The notes: generated by a model not told the origin, from the sequence alone. A DNA stretch of 64,000 nt from Ilex aquifolium (GCA_951799425.1 OX637402.1:10586001-10650000), one strand, 5' to 3'. Shown: positions 1 through 11,494, numbered from the stretch's first letter. Translations and numbers: made by a program.

Positions 1-396
1 TGCATGAACTTCATTTTTGGACTATATGTGAGTATACTTCGTTTTGTACACATGATTCTATCTCACATATACACACGGAGAGCATGCCAGGATAACCATA
101 GTGTGATTCATTTTTGAGAGACACCCTTGGTGAGAGTTGCATCGAAGTTGAATTTCGATATCCAAGTGAATGTGAATTTCGTTGGGTAAATGTTTAAATT
201 ACATATCCATTTCACACACACACGAGTTTGAAAATGAATGTGTAGGTGCATACTCTAGAATAACATTTAAAGCCATGATGATGCTCATATGTGCTTGATT
301 TGGGCATTTGAATAATGTGTTATGTAGCCCTATGCTTAAGGGATGGGGGAATATTGCTCAAGTTTTCGATATTGGATATAATTAGGAATACCTTTG
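1..396 (+). other. Conserved noncoding block of an Athila-type element
   Basis: No coding sequence is seen here. Read on the plus strand, it matches the reverse complement of 11353-11680 and 9900-10008 in the non-autonomous element further right (shared stretches around tatgtgagatagaat, gagcatgcca and actctagaat). It also loosely resembles 24660-25000 in Athila element A. In those elements the block lies downstream of the coding region, before the 3' LTR. Here it is followed by an LTR and then by an extra-ORF pseudogene, so either the order differs in this element or the LTR at 397 belongs to an element lying to the left. Confidence 0.55.
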
Positions 397-2253
397 TGAT
401 GAGCACAAAATATTGTATATTTGAAGGCCTAATTACATTCATTTTAACTCAACTTTTGCATATAAGTACTTAGTGTTAGCCAATTTTATGAATAATGTTG
501 AATTTTCAATGTTGCAAGTTTTTATAGTTTAAATGATTGATTTTAGGACCTTGAAACTATGATGGATGTGTGTTGAGGGCATGGACACATTACATGAAGA
601 TTTGGAGGCTTAAAAGTGAAGAAATCAAGGAGGTATTGGTGTTTGGGAACAAAAGCACCAGCAGCCACCCCATCTGGAAACAGAGCCTCGGTATTCCTCA
701 ATTTTGACCATGATCCACTTCGAATCTGAAAAATTTCAAAACATGAAAGTTGTATATCTGGATGTCTTATGTATTGTGTCAAAATTTCAGCTCAATCGGA
801 CAGTTAGATCAAAATTGATACCAATTCTACGAAGACTGGTCCGGAGCAGAAAAACCGTACCGGTACGCCGAACTCCAGTAGCCAAACCGTACCGGTATGT
901 AGTACCGGTACGCCGTGCCTGACAGCCCAGAATTGCCTGCAATCATGCTCCACTTTCTTGGGGGTCCCACCTACACTTCTCCCACACCTAGCCCGACATT
1001 TTATCCCTACAACCATGCCTCCTACACCCTACTTGAAGACTTTGAAGGCTTGGGCATTAATGGGGACCAGAGAGAGAAGGGGTAGCCTGGGGGAGGCTTG
1101 TCCTAGCCTGCAACACCCATCCATTCAGCCCCCTAATGAGGGAGGCCTTTCACACAGCTAGGGGGGACCACCATGCACGAAATTTGAAGGCTCACACTCC
1201 ATATATTCAGAATTCCACAAGCATTTGAGATGAGGTGGCTACCTAAGCTTACTTTTAGTTCCATGTAGAAGATGATAAATAGTGTAATGTAAGTTTATGT
1301 TTTTGCATTTTCCTTTCGATTTCAGTTGTTGTAAGCTTTAAACTTCTTGTAATCTTCATTCCTTGCACTTTAATCTTAGTTGTTTCAAGTTTATTCCAAG
1401 TTTACTTGCATGTTCTTCATTTCACCATTGTTGCTTCAAGTTTTCTTCATTTCATCTTTTAAAATGGGTATTGCATATTTTCCTTCATAGCTTTAGGTTT
1501 CTTGCTTCAAGTTAAGTTTCATGCTTTAAATCTTCATTTCTCTACAATGTCTTTCATTTACATTATGCTTGTCTTTCTTTTATGCATGAGTAACTAGATT
1601 TTAAGTTGGTTAATCCAAGGGAGAACTCCTCTTGGGTGTGCCACTTCAACTCATTTTCATTCCTCCTCTCAGAGTACGATGGCTCGGTTTGACTGGGTTG
1701 GGGTGAGGACATGGTTGTGAGTTCTTGATACACCGTAGGCATTGTCACGGGGTATGCATGAATCCTCACCTCCATTTTAGTCCAGAGTTTCCCACGAATC
1801 AATCGTACTTCTAGGCTCTACTGGAGGAAGACTTTGAGTTGGCTTGGCATTCCCATTGGAGTGAACCTTTGTGATTAGCCAACAATTGTTTTCTTGCATT
1901 TCCATTCACAAACACAACCACAAAACTCAAACAAAAGATTTTTCACTTTCTTTACCTTTTGCAAAATCACCTTCACACAACTTGAACTTTCCTTCCCTGA
2001 GGAGACGACCTTGGAATACTTTTCCAAGTAAAACACTGACACACAAAAGACTCTTTGCGATTGGGGAGCACTTTTGTTCACACACCCGCATTTCATTTCA
2101 CATTTTGTTCATTCCATTTTCCACCAATCCATTGTTGCCTAATCTTTTACATCACCCCGAGGGAGAGTGACACTCCCTTTCACACATAAGCCATATACAC
2201 ATGTCAAATGGTGATGTTTAGGGGTTGGAAACAACAACATTTTTCATCAATCA
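397..2253 (+). repeat. Athila-type LTR (TGATGAGCAC family), probably solo
   Basis: The LTR starts TGATGAGCAC and ends ATCAATCA. Homologous LTRs lie at 29446, 42888 and, on the minus strand, at 9628 and 29373. The flanks are CTTTG (392-396) and CTTTT (2254-2258), a 4/5 match to a 5-bp target duplication. No primer-binding site follows it and no purine tract precedes it, which favours a solo LTR formed by LTR-LTR recombination. The near-3' block with 'cccgagggagagtgacactc' (about 2155-2175) recurs in every LTR of this family. The alternative is a 3' LTR of an element extending left of the window. Confidence 0.75.
857..911 (+). promoter_or_regulatory. GTACCGGTAC palindrome box in the LTR
   Basis: There are three copies: GTACCGGTAC at 857-866, GTACCGGTAT at 889-898 and GTACCGGTAC at 902-911, with GCCG after the first and third. 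They sit about 460-515 bp into the LTR. Homologous LTRs carry the box at a similar depth, but some use CTACCGGTAG or AACCTTCCGGAAGGTT. No function is known to me; a cis-regulatory role in the U3 region is inferred. Confidence 0.6.
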
Positions 2254-2529
2254 CTTTTTCATTTGAATCTATGCTTTACATTTTGGGTATTCATTTTGGT
2301 AGTTAAACTTAGAAATACATGTCTTGTATTTTGAAAGCATCAAACTTTTAAATCATATTGCAATTTCGGAAATGACTTTGGGCATGATCACTCAATTGTG
2401 GTTCACATTTGTGGTTTAGGTTTTTGGTGGAGTAGATGTCATAGATAGGTTGTTAGACTGTTTAGAAGTTGAAATAAGTTGGAATGGAAGTGAGAGTTGG
2501 AGCACAGGAAGTGTTTTGTAAAAAGACAA

Positions 2530-2621
2530 AACCTTCTGGAAGGTTTTGTTATAAAACTTCCGGAAGGATTTTTCCAATGTGCAAACCTTCCGGAAGGTCG
2601 AAGTAAACCTTCTGGAAGGTT
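2530..2621 (+). promoter_or_regulatory. AACCTTCCGGAAGGTT palindrome box upstream of extra ORF
   Basis: Four near-perfect 16-bp palindromes occur at 2530-2545, about 2555-2570, 2584-2599 and 2606-2621. A CTAAAAGC sequence follows at about 2625, where the equivalent region of Athila element A has CTATAAAAGCC. Then comes a leader and the extra ORF. The same palindrome class is present in the 3' LTR of this element (5569-5746). The box is therefore probably the upstream part of an internal promoter for the extra ORF. The remainder of 2254-2907 shows no gene. Confidence 0.6.
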
Positions 2622-2907
2622 TTGCCCTAAAAGCGAAAAATAAGGGTTTTAAGTTCAGTTTTTTCGGGAAACCCTTCACATTTCCCTCAAATCTTAATTT
2701 CCCAAACTCTCTTCTCTTTCTAATCTCTTCCAAGTTTAAAAGAACAATCACCCAACCCTTAAATCCTCCATTTCTCATAACTAGGGTCGTTTATTACTCG
2801 AATTTGACTGAAAATTTGTTAGATTTCCCTTTAAACCCTAGTTTAACCATTTCTCCCCCAAACTTCATTTCTACTTCGTTTTCTCCAAAACCTTAAGCTC
2901 CATTGCA

Positions 2908-4203
2908 ATGGCTCGCATTGGTAGGATATCCCTTGATGATTTTGAGCCCATTGAACAACTCTTGATGTGGTTTTTGTCAATTTTGGGTGTGGGGGCACTG
3001 TTGGTTCTCATGGCCCGCACCAAACGCACGGGGCCGGATTCCCCTCAACCCCCGTCCACTAGTTCCCGCAAGAGGAGTGCAGAGGGCCCTAGTAGCGGGG
3101 ATAGAGAGGAGAGGAGGACAAAAGCGAGAAATGATGCTCGCAATCAAAGGATTGAGGAGAAAAACGTGACTTGTGAGTGCTTTGTGGATAGGCCCACTCT
3201 TGGGCCGAAGAACGAAGTGGTGAGGATTATTGAGGGTCATGGGTTGGGGATTTGGTTTGAGCCGGTTAGCGGGTATAACCTGGCATTGTGTAGGGAGTTC
3301 TATAGGAAGTTGAAGAAGGTGGGCGAGGATGGTAGTGTGCTTAGGACGAATGTGCGGGGGAAGACGTTAGACATAACCCCAGATTTGATTGCCACCTTGA
3401 TGAAATACCAGAGGCCTCCCCCTAATACCCCGGTCTACCCACACAATGTCCATGGGAGAAAGACACTTTCTGAGTATGTACAACTTACCTATGAGGACCC
3501 GATCCAATTCAAGGGGACAACTCTAGTCGGGGGCCTCAAGCACTCCTACGGGATCATGAACAAGATCCTACATTACAATCTAGGGGTGCGGAGAAGAACC
3601 CTAACGTGGAGAAGCTCGCCCTTCTACATGCATTCATGACCAGGAAGCGAATGGACGTGATGCTTTGATTTGGGAGTTCATGAAGGAGTTCGCTCAGGCT
3701 GCAAAGCCGAAGGCGAATCTCCCCTTTGACAATCTTGTCACTAGGATGTGATCCCACTACAAGGTCAAGGCCTATGCACATGATGTGCTGCTCCCCACTA
3801 AGACTGGTGCTATTGGAAAATCAAGTAGTAGTAAGAGGGCAGCAAGGACTGGGGGTGAGAGAGCTAGTGCCCCGGGACCTGAGCCATCCTTAGTTTGGCC
3901 ATCCGCTTCTGGACCTTCTACTTCTGCCCCAGTCCACACTATGTGTTAGTGTTTGGATGCCCTGGAGACTATGATGTATGGACTTTCACTGATGGTGACT
4001 CGGATCTTCTAGCACACCTTTCCAGGCAAGCCCATCTCCAGTGGACCTCCGCCGCCTCTGGCCGGACCTTCTACTTCCGCTCCCAAGACTTCTACAATTG
4101 TTGAGGTGGGAGGCTCCGATGATGACGACGAGGAGGAGAGTGGTGATGGGAGTGGTGATGAGAGTGGTGATGAGGAGGATGCTGGAGAGGAGGACGACGA
4201 GTA
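2908..4203 (+). pseudogene. Extra 3' ORF of Athila element B (plant transposon-protein-like), frameshifted
   Basis: An open frame runs 2908-3639. The likely native start is the internal Met at 3010 (MARTKRTG...), because the preceding residues look like translated leader. The N-terminal 50 residues are Arg/Lys/Ser rich and could act as a nuclear signal. A globular part follows (GHGLGIWFEPVSGYN, VRGKTLDITPDLI) that resembles the 'putative plant transposon protein' domain found in Athila extra ORFs. Homology breaks out of frame near 3590-3660, with a stop near 3749. Coding resumes as a Ser-rich linker and an Asp/Glu tail ending at 4203 (GGSDDDDEEESGDGSGDE). It sits between a palindrome box and the polypurine tract, so it is the third gene of the element. 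Calling it env-like reflects position only: I see no credible signal peptide or membrane anchor. Confidence 0.65.
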
Positions 4204-4518
4204 GGGTGTCGTCATGTTACTTGTTTTGTTTCTTTTGGTTTTAGGTTGTACACAGTTAGGGTTAGTTTTGTTGGACTAGTAGAAGTGCCTCTATGATGTT
4301 GGGCCGTTTTGCTTTTGAACTCTAACTCATTGTACTGAACTTTTGAAAATGATTAATGAAAAGTACCACATTGTTTCATTTTATCTTGCCCAAGTTCATT
4401 TCTCTAATTGCATTGTGATTTTTGTATTTTGAATGTTAGATGATTTACTTGTATGAATGGGTTGTTGTAGTTTTATACCTTGTGGTTTGAAATAAAGTTT
4501 GCTAGGGACTAGCAAAAC

Positions 4519-4532
4519 TCAAGTTGGAGGGT
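4519..4532 (+). other. Polypurine tract of Athila element B
   Basis: The purine-rich sequence ending GTTGGAGGGT lies immediately before the LTR start TGATTAGCAC. The same arrangement with a shared upstream GACTAGCAA is found at 25250-25260 in Athila element A. It would prime plus-strand DNA synthesis. The 4204-4518 stretch before it is 3' untranslated sequence with no gene. Confidence 0.75.
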
Positions 4533-4673
4533 TGATTAGCACAAAATATTGCACATTATGTATGCTTTTATACCCTTTTATACTTGTTTTTGTAGTGGAA
4601 ATGGGAAGAAATGCAATTAATCAAACAATTAATGAAGTTGTTGTATGATTGTAGGTAAAATGTTGGTTATGGC

Positions 4674-5458
4674 TGATGTGAAACCCGCCAAAATAACGAG
4701 ATCCAACAACAAAAAAGGATCCCAAGATCGTTCTACGATCAGATTTGAAAGATAGACCTCGACTCGTTGTTTACGACAAACAAGAACCTTGGTATATATG
4801 ACCTCAACCCATTATTTATTGCGAAAACAAGAACCTCGATATAAGGGAGACGTCACAAACGGTGGTGGAATTCTGTTTGATAAGTCGCTGGTGAATGCCA
4901 TGGGAAATCCGATAAGTTCTTCAAAGAACCGCAGAGAAAATACTCTCCAATTTTACTGAATAATGATTTGCTCTTTTCATTGATTAAACGCCTATTTATA
5001 AGGCTGGCAATTACAAGGAAAATTCCTAAAATCCTAATCTGCTAAGGAAACAAATCCTAATAGGAGTTTATATTTTGACAATCCAAACCCAAATAGGAAT
5101 AACTAAAGACTAAAACTCTTACTTTCCTAAAAGAAGAAAAAGAAAGACAATCAGCCCTTTAATTGGCTGATCACTCGCCTAAAATAGAAAAAGAAAAGTA
5201 AATGGCATGCAAGCCTTACAATCAGACATGCCAATTTAAGCTTAGCCTTAACCAAATTCTTCTAGAACTTGAATCATGTTGATGAGTCTTTGTTGCTCAT
5301 GTGGATCATGCTCAATGGGCCTCCACGAATTTGCTTGAGTCCATGCCTCTTGAATTAGTCCGTTGAGTACATCTTTAAACTTCCTTGCTCGTGCTCTCGT
5401 AACCGGCCCAATTGGGACTTGAACTAGATCCCTTGAAGTTGTGCAATGATTTGCATCA
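4674..5458 (-). repeat. Solo CRM-type LTR with TSD ATGGC
   Basis: On the minus strand the LTR starts TGATGCAA (5458) and ends TTTCACATCA (4674), which is the TGATG...CATCA signature of CRM elements. ATGGC flanks it at 4669-4673 and 5459-5463. The first ~210 bp of the LTR encode the C-terminal end of the CRM polyprotein (stop near 5248), just as in the LTRs at 36615 and 62536. It is 785 bp long. It has only about one copy of the TTAGGATTTGTTTCC unit that is repeated five times in the related LTR at 62536. Confidence 0.88.
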
Positions 5459-5568
5459 ATGGCTTGAGTTAAGCCCTCATCGTACTGATCAAAGTCAATG
5501 GAGATTGGGGTTGGCTTAATGAGAGGTTTGGAAGGTGAATAAATCAAGAAAAAGGCAAGTCAGAATAA

Positions 5569-5746
5569 AACCTTCCAAAAGGTTTGGTCATAGACCTTAC
5601 GGAAGGTTTACACACTGGAGTTGGATCTACCTCAAACCTTCCGGAAGGTTTTGCACACTAGAGTTGGATCTACCGCAAACCTTCTGGAAGGTTTTGCTTA
5701 CTGGACAACTTTTATCTCTACCCCTGCCAAAACCTTCTGGAAGGTT
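5569..5746 (+). promoter_or_regulatory. AACCTTCCGGAAGGTT palindrome box in LTR
   Basis: Five copies occur: a degenerate one at 5569-5584, one near 5593-5608, a perfect 16-bp palindrome at 5635-5650, and AACCTTCTGGAAGGTT at 5678-5693 and 5731-5746. The CTGG variants are what C-to-T change at a CpG would give. Related LTRs carry ACCGGT-core palindromes at the same place, so the motif differs while the flanks stay homologous. Confidence 0.65.
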
Positions 5747-7026
5747 TTGTTGAAAAATGCCAGATTCTGCATCTCAAGCTCTGCCACTTGGGGGGTCCCA
5801 CCATTGCTTCTCCCACACATCCCTGACATGTTACACATCCCAGCATACCTCCCTACACCTAAGGTTGGACTTTGGAGGCCAATGCATTTATGACGAAGAG
5901 AGAGAAGAAGGGAGCCTGGTGGGTTGCAGGCTAGGCTTGTCCTAGCCTGTCCAAGCCATCCACTCAGCCCCCCATTTATGGGAGGCCTGGATACACAAGC
6001 TATAGGGCTTCATGGACAAAAATGCATGGAGTTACACCATTGTAGAATATTATTCAACATTTTAGAGAGAGAAGTTCATGGAATAAGACATAGTTTAGAG
6101 AGAGAAAGTTTGTATTTTACATTTTCTTACCCATTTCACTTGTAGTAAGCTGTAAGACTCTTGTAATCTTCATTTAATGCACTTTATTGTCATTTATTTC
6201 AAGTGTATTGGAAGTTTAGTCATGTATCTTTGAATCTACCATTGTTACATTTAAGCTTTTCTTCTCAAGCTTTCCAAATGGGTTTTAAATGCACTTATCT
6301 TTGTAGTTAACTTTTCTTTACATTAATACAAGTTTTAATCTCCATTTCATCTACATGTCTCTTTACATTATGAATGCTTTTACTTCAAACATGAGTAGCT
6401 AATCTTTTTGTTGGCTAATCCAATGGGAACTTCCTCTTGGGTATGCTAAATCAACTATTCTCCATTCTACCTCGTAGTGTAAAGTGCTTGGTTTGACTAG
6501 GTTGAGTGCGGACGTGGTTGTGAGCTCTTGATACACCGTAGACTTGTCATGGGGTATGCTTGAGCCAACACTCCACATTAGTCTCTCACTTCCTACGAAT
6601 CAATCAACCACCTAGGCTCCATTGGTTGAATGAATTGAGTTGATTTGGTATTCCCATTGGAATGACCTCTTCAGATTAGCCAACCTTGTTTTTATTGCAT
6701 TTTACCAATAGTCTTCACTCACCCAAACACCAATTCCTAAGATTTTACACTTTTTCATTTTTACAAAATCACCTTCACCACAATTTGACCAACCTTCCCT
6801 GAGGAGACGACCTTGGAATACTCCATTCCAAGTAAAACACGACATCGAAAGTCTCTCTACGGTTGGGGAGCACTTTTGCACGCACACACACACACATTTT
6901 CATTCACACACACGTTTATCCCATTTCTAGCATCGAACCCGAGGGAGAGTGACACTTTCCTATCCATATAAGCCATATACACATGATCGGGTGATGTTCA
7001 GAGATTAGGGTGAACGAGATCAAGCA

Positions 7027-7814
7027 TTTATCACCATGCTAGAAGAGCCACACCAATTCACATAGAGTGATGATTGGGAATTGGTACCTAGGCCTAAAGA
7101 CACCAATGTAATTGGAACATAATGAATTTATAAAAATAAATCAGATGAACATAGTGTGGTGGTTAGGAACAAGTCTGGGTTAGTAGCACAAGGGTAAACC
7201 CAAGTAGAAGAAATTGATTTTCATGAAACATTTGCACCTATAGCTAGACTAGAATCTGTGAGATTACTTTTTTCCATAGCTTGTCAGATGAAATTTAAGC
7301 TATATCAAATGGATGTGGAAAGTGCATTTTTAAATGGATTCTTTCAAGAAGAAAACTATGTGCAACCACCAAAGGAGTTTGAAGACCCACATCACCCTAG
7401 GCATGTGTTTAAATTGAAAAAGGCATTCTATGGTTTAAAAGGCTTTCTACCTACCTTTTGAAAGAAGGATTTTCCAGAGGGAGTGTAGACAAGACTTTGT
7501 TTGTGAAGAGTGTAAATGGTGAACTTTTAATTGCATAGGTATATGTTGATGATATTGTCTTTGGTTCTACATGTGACTCTCTTGCTCATGATTTTAGTGA
7601 ACTAATGAAATTTGAATCTCTTGATCATGATTTTAGTGAATTAATGAAATCTGAATTTGAAATGAGCATGATGGGTGGACTAACTTACTTTCTAAGCTTG
7701 TACGTAAAACAAATGAATTATGGGATTTTTGTCTAACAATCTAAGTATGTAGATGACCTAGTTAAGAAGTTTGGGTTAAGGTCAACCAAGCACTAACGTA
7801 CTCCGATGAGTATT
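7027..7814 (+). pseudogene. Copia (Sirevirus-like) reverse transcriptase, 5' part
   Basis: Ty1/copia reverse transcriptase in one main frame with scattered stops. Recognisable motifs, in order, are WELVPRPKDTNVIGT, ETFAPIARLESVRLL, YQMDVESAFLNGF, KKAFYGLK, the catalytic YVDD at 7542-7553 and YVDDLVKKFGLRSTKH. A stop (TAG, 7536-7538) precedes YVDD. A 39-bp in-frame duplication lies at 7578-7655. The wording of the motifs resembles the Sirevirus lineage. The gene is cut at 7814 by the minus-strand element and resumes at 29374. It is dead but clear. Confidence 0.85.
7578..7655 (+). repeat. 39-bp tandem duplication in copia reverse transcriptase
   Basis: Units 7578-7616 and 7617-7655 differ at only a few bases. 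The 39-bp period adds 13 codons in frame, just after the YVDD active site. Confidence 0.85.
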
Positions 7815-9628
7815 TGCTTTATTTTTTCCCCCGACGTCCAACTCGAACCCGAATTATGTGTATGACTTATACACATTGGTGAGTGTCACTCTCCCTCGGG
7901 CTCGTGCAAGATGCAGGGAAAATGATGTGTGTGGATGAACAAAAATGTGTGTGCAAAATTGCTCCCCAAGTGTAGAGAGAGTCTTGCAATGTCATGCTTT
8001 ACTTGGAATGGGTATTCCAAGGTCGTCTCCTCAGGGAAGGAAAGGTCAAATATTTTCAAAAGTGATTTGTTAAAAGGAAAAATGGAAAATATTGTGATTT
8101 GAAGTTTGGTGGTTTGTGTTTTGAGAAATATACAAGTAAAAAGAGGGTTGGCTAATCCATAGAGTTCATTCCAATGGGTATGCCAAATCGACTCCTTCCA
8201 TTCAACCAATGGTGTCTAGGTGTTTGATGGATTCATAGGAAGTGAGGGACTAATGTAATTGTGTTGGGCAAAAACATACCCCGTGACAAGTCTACAGTGT
8301 ATCAAAAGCCCACAATTACATCCGCACTCAACCTAGTCAAACCAAATACTTTACCCTATGAGGAAGAATGAAAGAGAGTCAATTTCACATACCCAATAAG
8401 AAATTCCTCTTGGATTGGCCAACTAAAGGTTTAGCTATACGTGGTAAAGGCAAGAACAAACATGAAAGAGAAAAACATGGTAATGAAATTAAACATGAAC
8501 TTGCATTAATGTAAGGAGAAGTTCAAACTACAAAATAAATGGCATTCTTACACAAAATGTAAAGCTTAAAGAGAAAATACCCAAATACAAGCAATAGAAC
8601 TAGTAAACCCTAGCTAAACTCAATACAACTTGAAATAAATGAGATTAATATGCTAGAAAGAAAGATTACATGTAGATTGAAGCTTACAAGAATGAAAATG
8701 GTGAAGGAAAACTAAGAACTCTAGCTTTCTCTCTTTACACTACTCCTAAGCTTAGGTAGCCTCTCTCTCTCTCTAAAAGCTTCATAATCTGAAAATGCAT
8801 CTAGGAAGTCTTTATTTTCGTCCATCCCCCTCTCTTTTGGCATGAGTGGCTGACTTGAAGTTATTGGAGAGAGGTTGTCCACAAAAGCAAGCAAAATTAG
8901 TAAAAGTATGGTCCTCCCATGCTTTTCCGACCACTCCCTCTCTCTACATTGGCCACCCACTCCCTCATGCTTCAAATCTGAAAATAGGGGATAGGAGATC
9001 ATCATGGTGTGTTAGAAATGTCAAGGCATAGTTTAAAGGACAAAAAGTGGGCCCCCTTAGTTGGTGGAGCCGTGTGGAGAAGTGTTTGGGCTTTTTGGGC
9101 ATGTTCTACCGGTAGGTCGTGGGCAACCTACTGGTAGTTATTTTCCAGTAGGGTCTTCTACCAGTAGGTCGTAAGGGGTCTGCTACCAGTAGCTCATTTC
9201 TAGCTTTCGTAAATTTGTCATAACTTTTGATCCCACCATCCAATTGAGCTGAAATTTTGACACAGGATAGAGGACACCCAGATCTATAATTTCATGTTTT
9301 GCACTTTGTCAGATTCAAAGTTGATAATGGTCAAAAATGCAAAATACCGGAGTACCGATACCAAATGGTGTGAATACCGGGTGTCGAAACCTCCTTGATT
9401 TCTTTCACTTTTAAGCCTCAAAATCCTCATGTAATGTGTCCATCTGTTTACTACTCTTCCACACTTAGAGGCAAGGTTCCGAAAGCCATCAATTACCCTA
9501 TGATTACCTGCAACATCAAGATTTTCACATTATTCACAAATTCGACTAACTTCAAATAATTAAATGCGAAGTTGAGTTAAAATGAATGTAATGAGACTGT
9601 TAAATATGCAATATTATGCGCTCATCAC
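7815..9628 (-). repeat. 3' LTR of the non-autonomous element
   Basis: Its minus-strand start TGATGAGCGC is at 9628 and its end ...AAGCA at 7815. It is the same family as the LTR at 397 and the partner LTR at 27523-29373. A CTACCGGTAG palindrome (9106-9115) and decayed versions of it (CTACTGGTAG, CTACCAGTAG) lie at 9106-9200. Confidence 0.88.
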
Positions 9629-9650
9629 ACCCCCCCCCCCCCCCAACTTA
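9629..9650 (-). other. Polypurine tract of the non-autonomous element
   Basis: On the minus strand the sequence reads TAAGTT, then a long G run, then the LTR start TGATGAGC. The run is 14 consecutive C on the plus strand (9631-9644) and may be length-variable or a sequencing-sensitive spot. Confidence 0.75.
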
Positions 9651-10008
9651 AGCTTTTCTAGTCCCTAACAAACTAATTAAAAAAAATTAGGCACACAAAC
9701 ATAAACCTATACTAATTCCGCTATTGCATTTAGCATATGCAACAAGCCTTTAAACCCTTAGGTGATCCCTAGTGGACGAGAGTTGTCTCGTGAAGGTTTA
9801 TGATGAAGGTATCTACAAACTTCTTTTAGTCATATCCAACATTTGAAATATATACCCTTATCCTAACTAGCACCGGGATGTCAAAAATAGCTTTGTCCAA
9901 TGCACCCAAACTAATCACACATGAATCACATCATAGCCTTAAATGCTATTCTAGAGTATCCACCCACACATTTCCTTTCAAAACTCGTGTGTGTGTGAAA
10001 TGAATATG

Positions 10009-11347
10009 TGTTGTCCAAATTTGGTATTGACAATTTACGTGCAAGTATACACGATCAACAAGTAATAAAGTGATAAGTAGAGTATGTTCCCACGGAGAAT
10101 TATTGCTAATAACTTTTAAGTACTAACTTTATATCAATTCGATTTTATTTAAACAATGAGAATTAAACTATGAATTTACTAATTTAAGACTAAACCTAAA
10201 TTTAATAATCAAAGATTGAATTTAACGGATAGAAGAAGTTAAGATTACAACTTCCCCTAATGCTTCGTATAAATCTTTCCACTCTCTTTCCAGTTAATTG
10301 ATCAAAATAAGTTGTAAACTGAGACTTCACAATTATTTATCAAACCTCTTCCGATAGTTAGACAAGCATATCTCTCCCAATTAAATTGCTATATTCCTAT
10401 GCAAAATAAGTTGGAATAGATTCATTAAGTTCAAACTCTCATAAAAGTTACACACGGCATATAGGTATATTCCTATCCTATACACAAACCCAGCAATTCA
10501 ATCCTAAGAAGAATTAACCAGACGCATGTCATCATATTCAGATCTAAACCTAGAATTCATCTCCCAATTTCATCTAAGTTATCAAATTAATTGTTGGCCA
10601 AACAATTATATATTAAACACAAAATATGACAAACAACTCATATAAGATCAACAAAAACTAGAAACGAGAGTAGATCAATTTAACTAGACATTAGGTTCCG
10701 TTGCAATCTTAATAAAAATTTAGTTCATAATGTAATTGAAAAACATCCTTCTCAAATTAAACAACATCTTAGAAAATCAAGAAGTAAAAGTAAGGGAAAA
10801 GAATGAAAACTTAGTTGCAATCTTCAATCCCTCTCTAGCCTTCAAGTCCGATTTTCTTCGTGTCGGTTTCTTCGATTCTTGCCTTCAATTTTCTATCAAT
10901 CCTTGGTCTTCTTCTCTCTGTTTTCAGCCCCCAAAATCATTCTTTTTATATTCTCCTCAAACCCTAGCACATAAGAGGCATTAGAGTCCAATTTCGGGTC
11001 AAAAACGAGTCATAATTCGCGTCCAACTTCCCTCACAAGCGCAACTGCGCCAAAATCAGTGCAGGGGCGCTGAGTTACTGCCCTTGTGGCGCTGGTTTTG
11101 GTGCAGGGGCGCTGACCCCTTTAATGCCTAGCATCTTTCCTTGTTGTTTAGCCTTCAAAAATCCAACATTTTGGCTCCAAATTGACCTTGTTTCCTTCCA
11201 AATCATCTTGTTTCCTTCTAAATGATCATCCCTACAAAATAACATCAAAACACACAAAACAAATAAAAAGGAACATAAAATAATTGAAAACTTGCAAATT
11301 CCTCAAGCCGAAAATACTCAATTCGTAGGTATAAAACTCACTCATCA
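10009..11347 (-). repeat. Solo LTR with TSD ATATG
   Basis: On the minus strand it starts TGATGAGTGAG (11347) and ends GGACAACA (10009). ATATG flanks it at 10004-10008 and 11348-11352. The uninterrupted target can be seen in the homologous block at 1-396 ('ggatatgtaattt' on the opposite strand), which confirms both ends. A TATA-like TATAAAAAG lies on the minus strand at 10942-10950, with a GC-rich repeated box upstream. It is a different family from the surrounding Athila LTRs. Confidence 0.88.
11036..11118 (-). promoter_or_regulatory. AGCGCC repeat box upstream of TATA in solo LTR
   Basis: On the minus strand this segment has three CAGCGCC units (two within CAGCGCCCCTGCAC) plus related GGCGCAG and TTGCGCTT, about 90-170 bp upstream of the TATA-like TATAAAAAG at 10942-10950. 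It is the GC-rich counterpart of the palindrome boxes in the other LTR families. Confidence 0.5.
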
Positions 11348-11387
11348 ATATGTAATTTTAACCTTTACTCAACAAAATCCACATTCA

Positions 11388-11494
11388 AAATTTTTTTTTT
11401 GGGGAGGGGGGAGGGGGGACTTCAACCCTTGACCTCAAGAAGGCAAAGCCTTCACAAGCTAAGGAGTACCATTGGACCAAAGACCTATTGGTAA
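11388..11494 (-). mobile_element. Short tRNA-derived SINE with 9-bp TSD
   Basis: About 107 bp flanked by perfect CCACATTCA duplications (11379-11387 and 11495-11503). On the minus strand it begins near GGTCCAATGGTA (box A-like), continues to GGGTTGAAGTCC (box B-like), and ends in a pyrimidine/purine stretch and an A run (T run at 11391-11401 on the plus strand). The homologous block at 1-396 lacks it (near 150-180), so it is a true insertion into the non-autonomous element. Confidence 0.78.

Larger units (their letters stand above)
4533..7026 (+). repeat. 3' LTR of Athila element B, interrupted by a solo CRM LTR
   Basis: The LTR begins TGATTAGCAC right after the polypurine tract and ends GATCAAGCA. 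It is interrupted by 4674-5458; without that insertion it is about 1.7 kb. The flank 7027-7031 is TTTAT, and the partner duplication would lie left of the window. It contains the family-typical segments 'ccttccctgaggagacgacc' (6791-6810) and 'gagggagagtgacac' (about 6941-6955). Copia pol sequence starts directly after it, so element B inserted into a copia element. Confidence 0.8.

Noticed and set aside
2908-3009. Hydrophobic stretch WFLSILGVGALLVL as a membrane anchor of the extra ORF
   Set aside because: It precedes the more likely start MARTKRTG, and the other copies of this ORF have nothing comparable; it is probably translated leader.
9629-9650. C run as a functional G-quadruplex or satellite
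   Set aside because: Its position next to the LTR start explains it as an over-extended polypurine tract; it is a single run without spaced G tracts.
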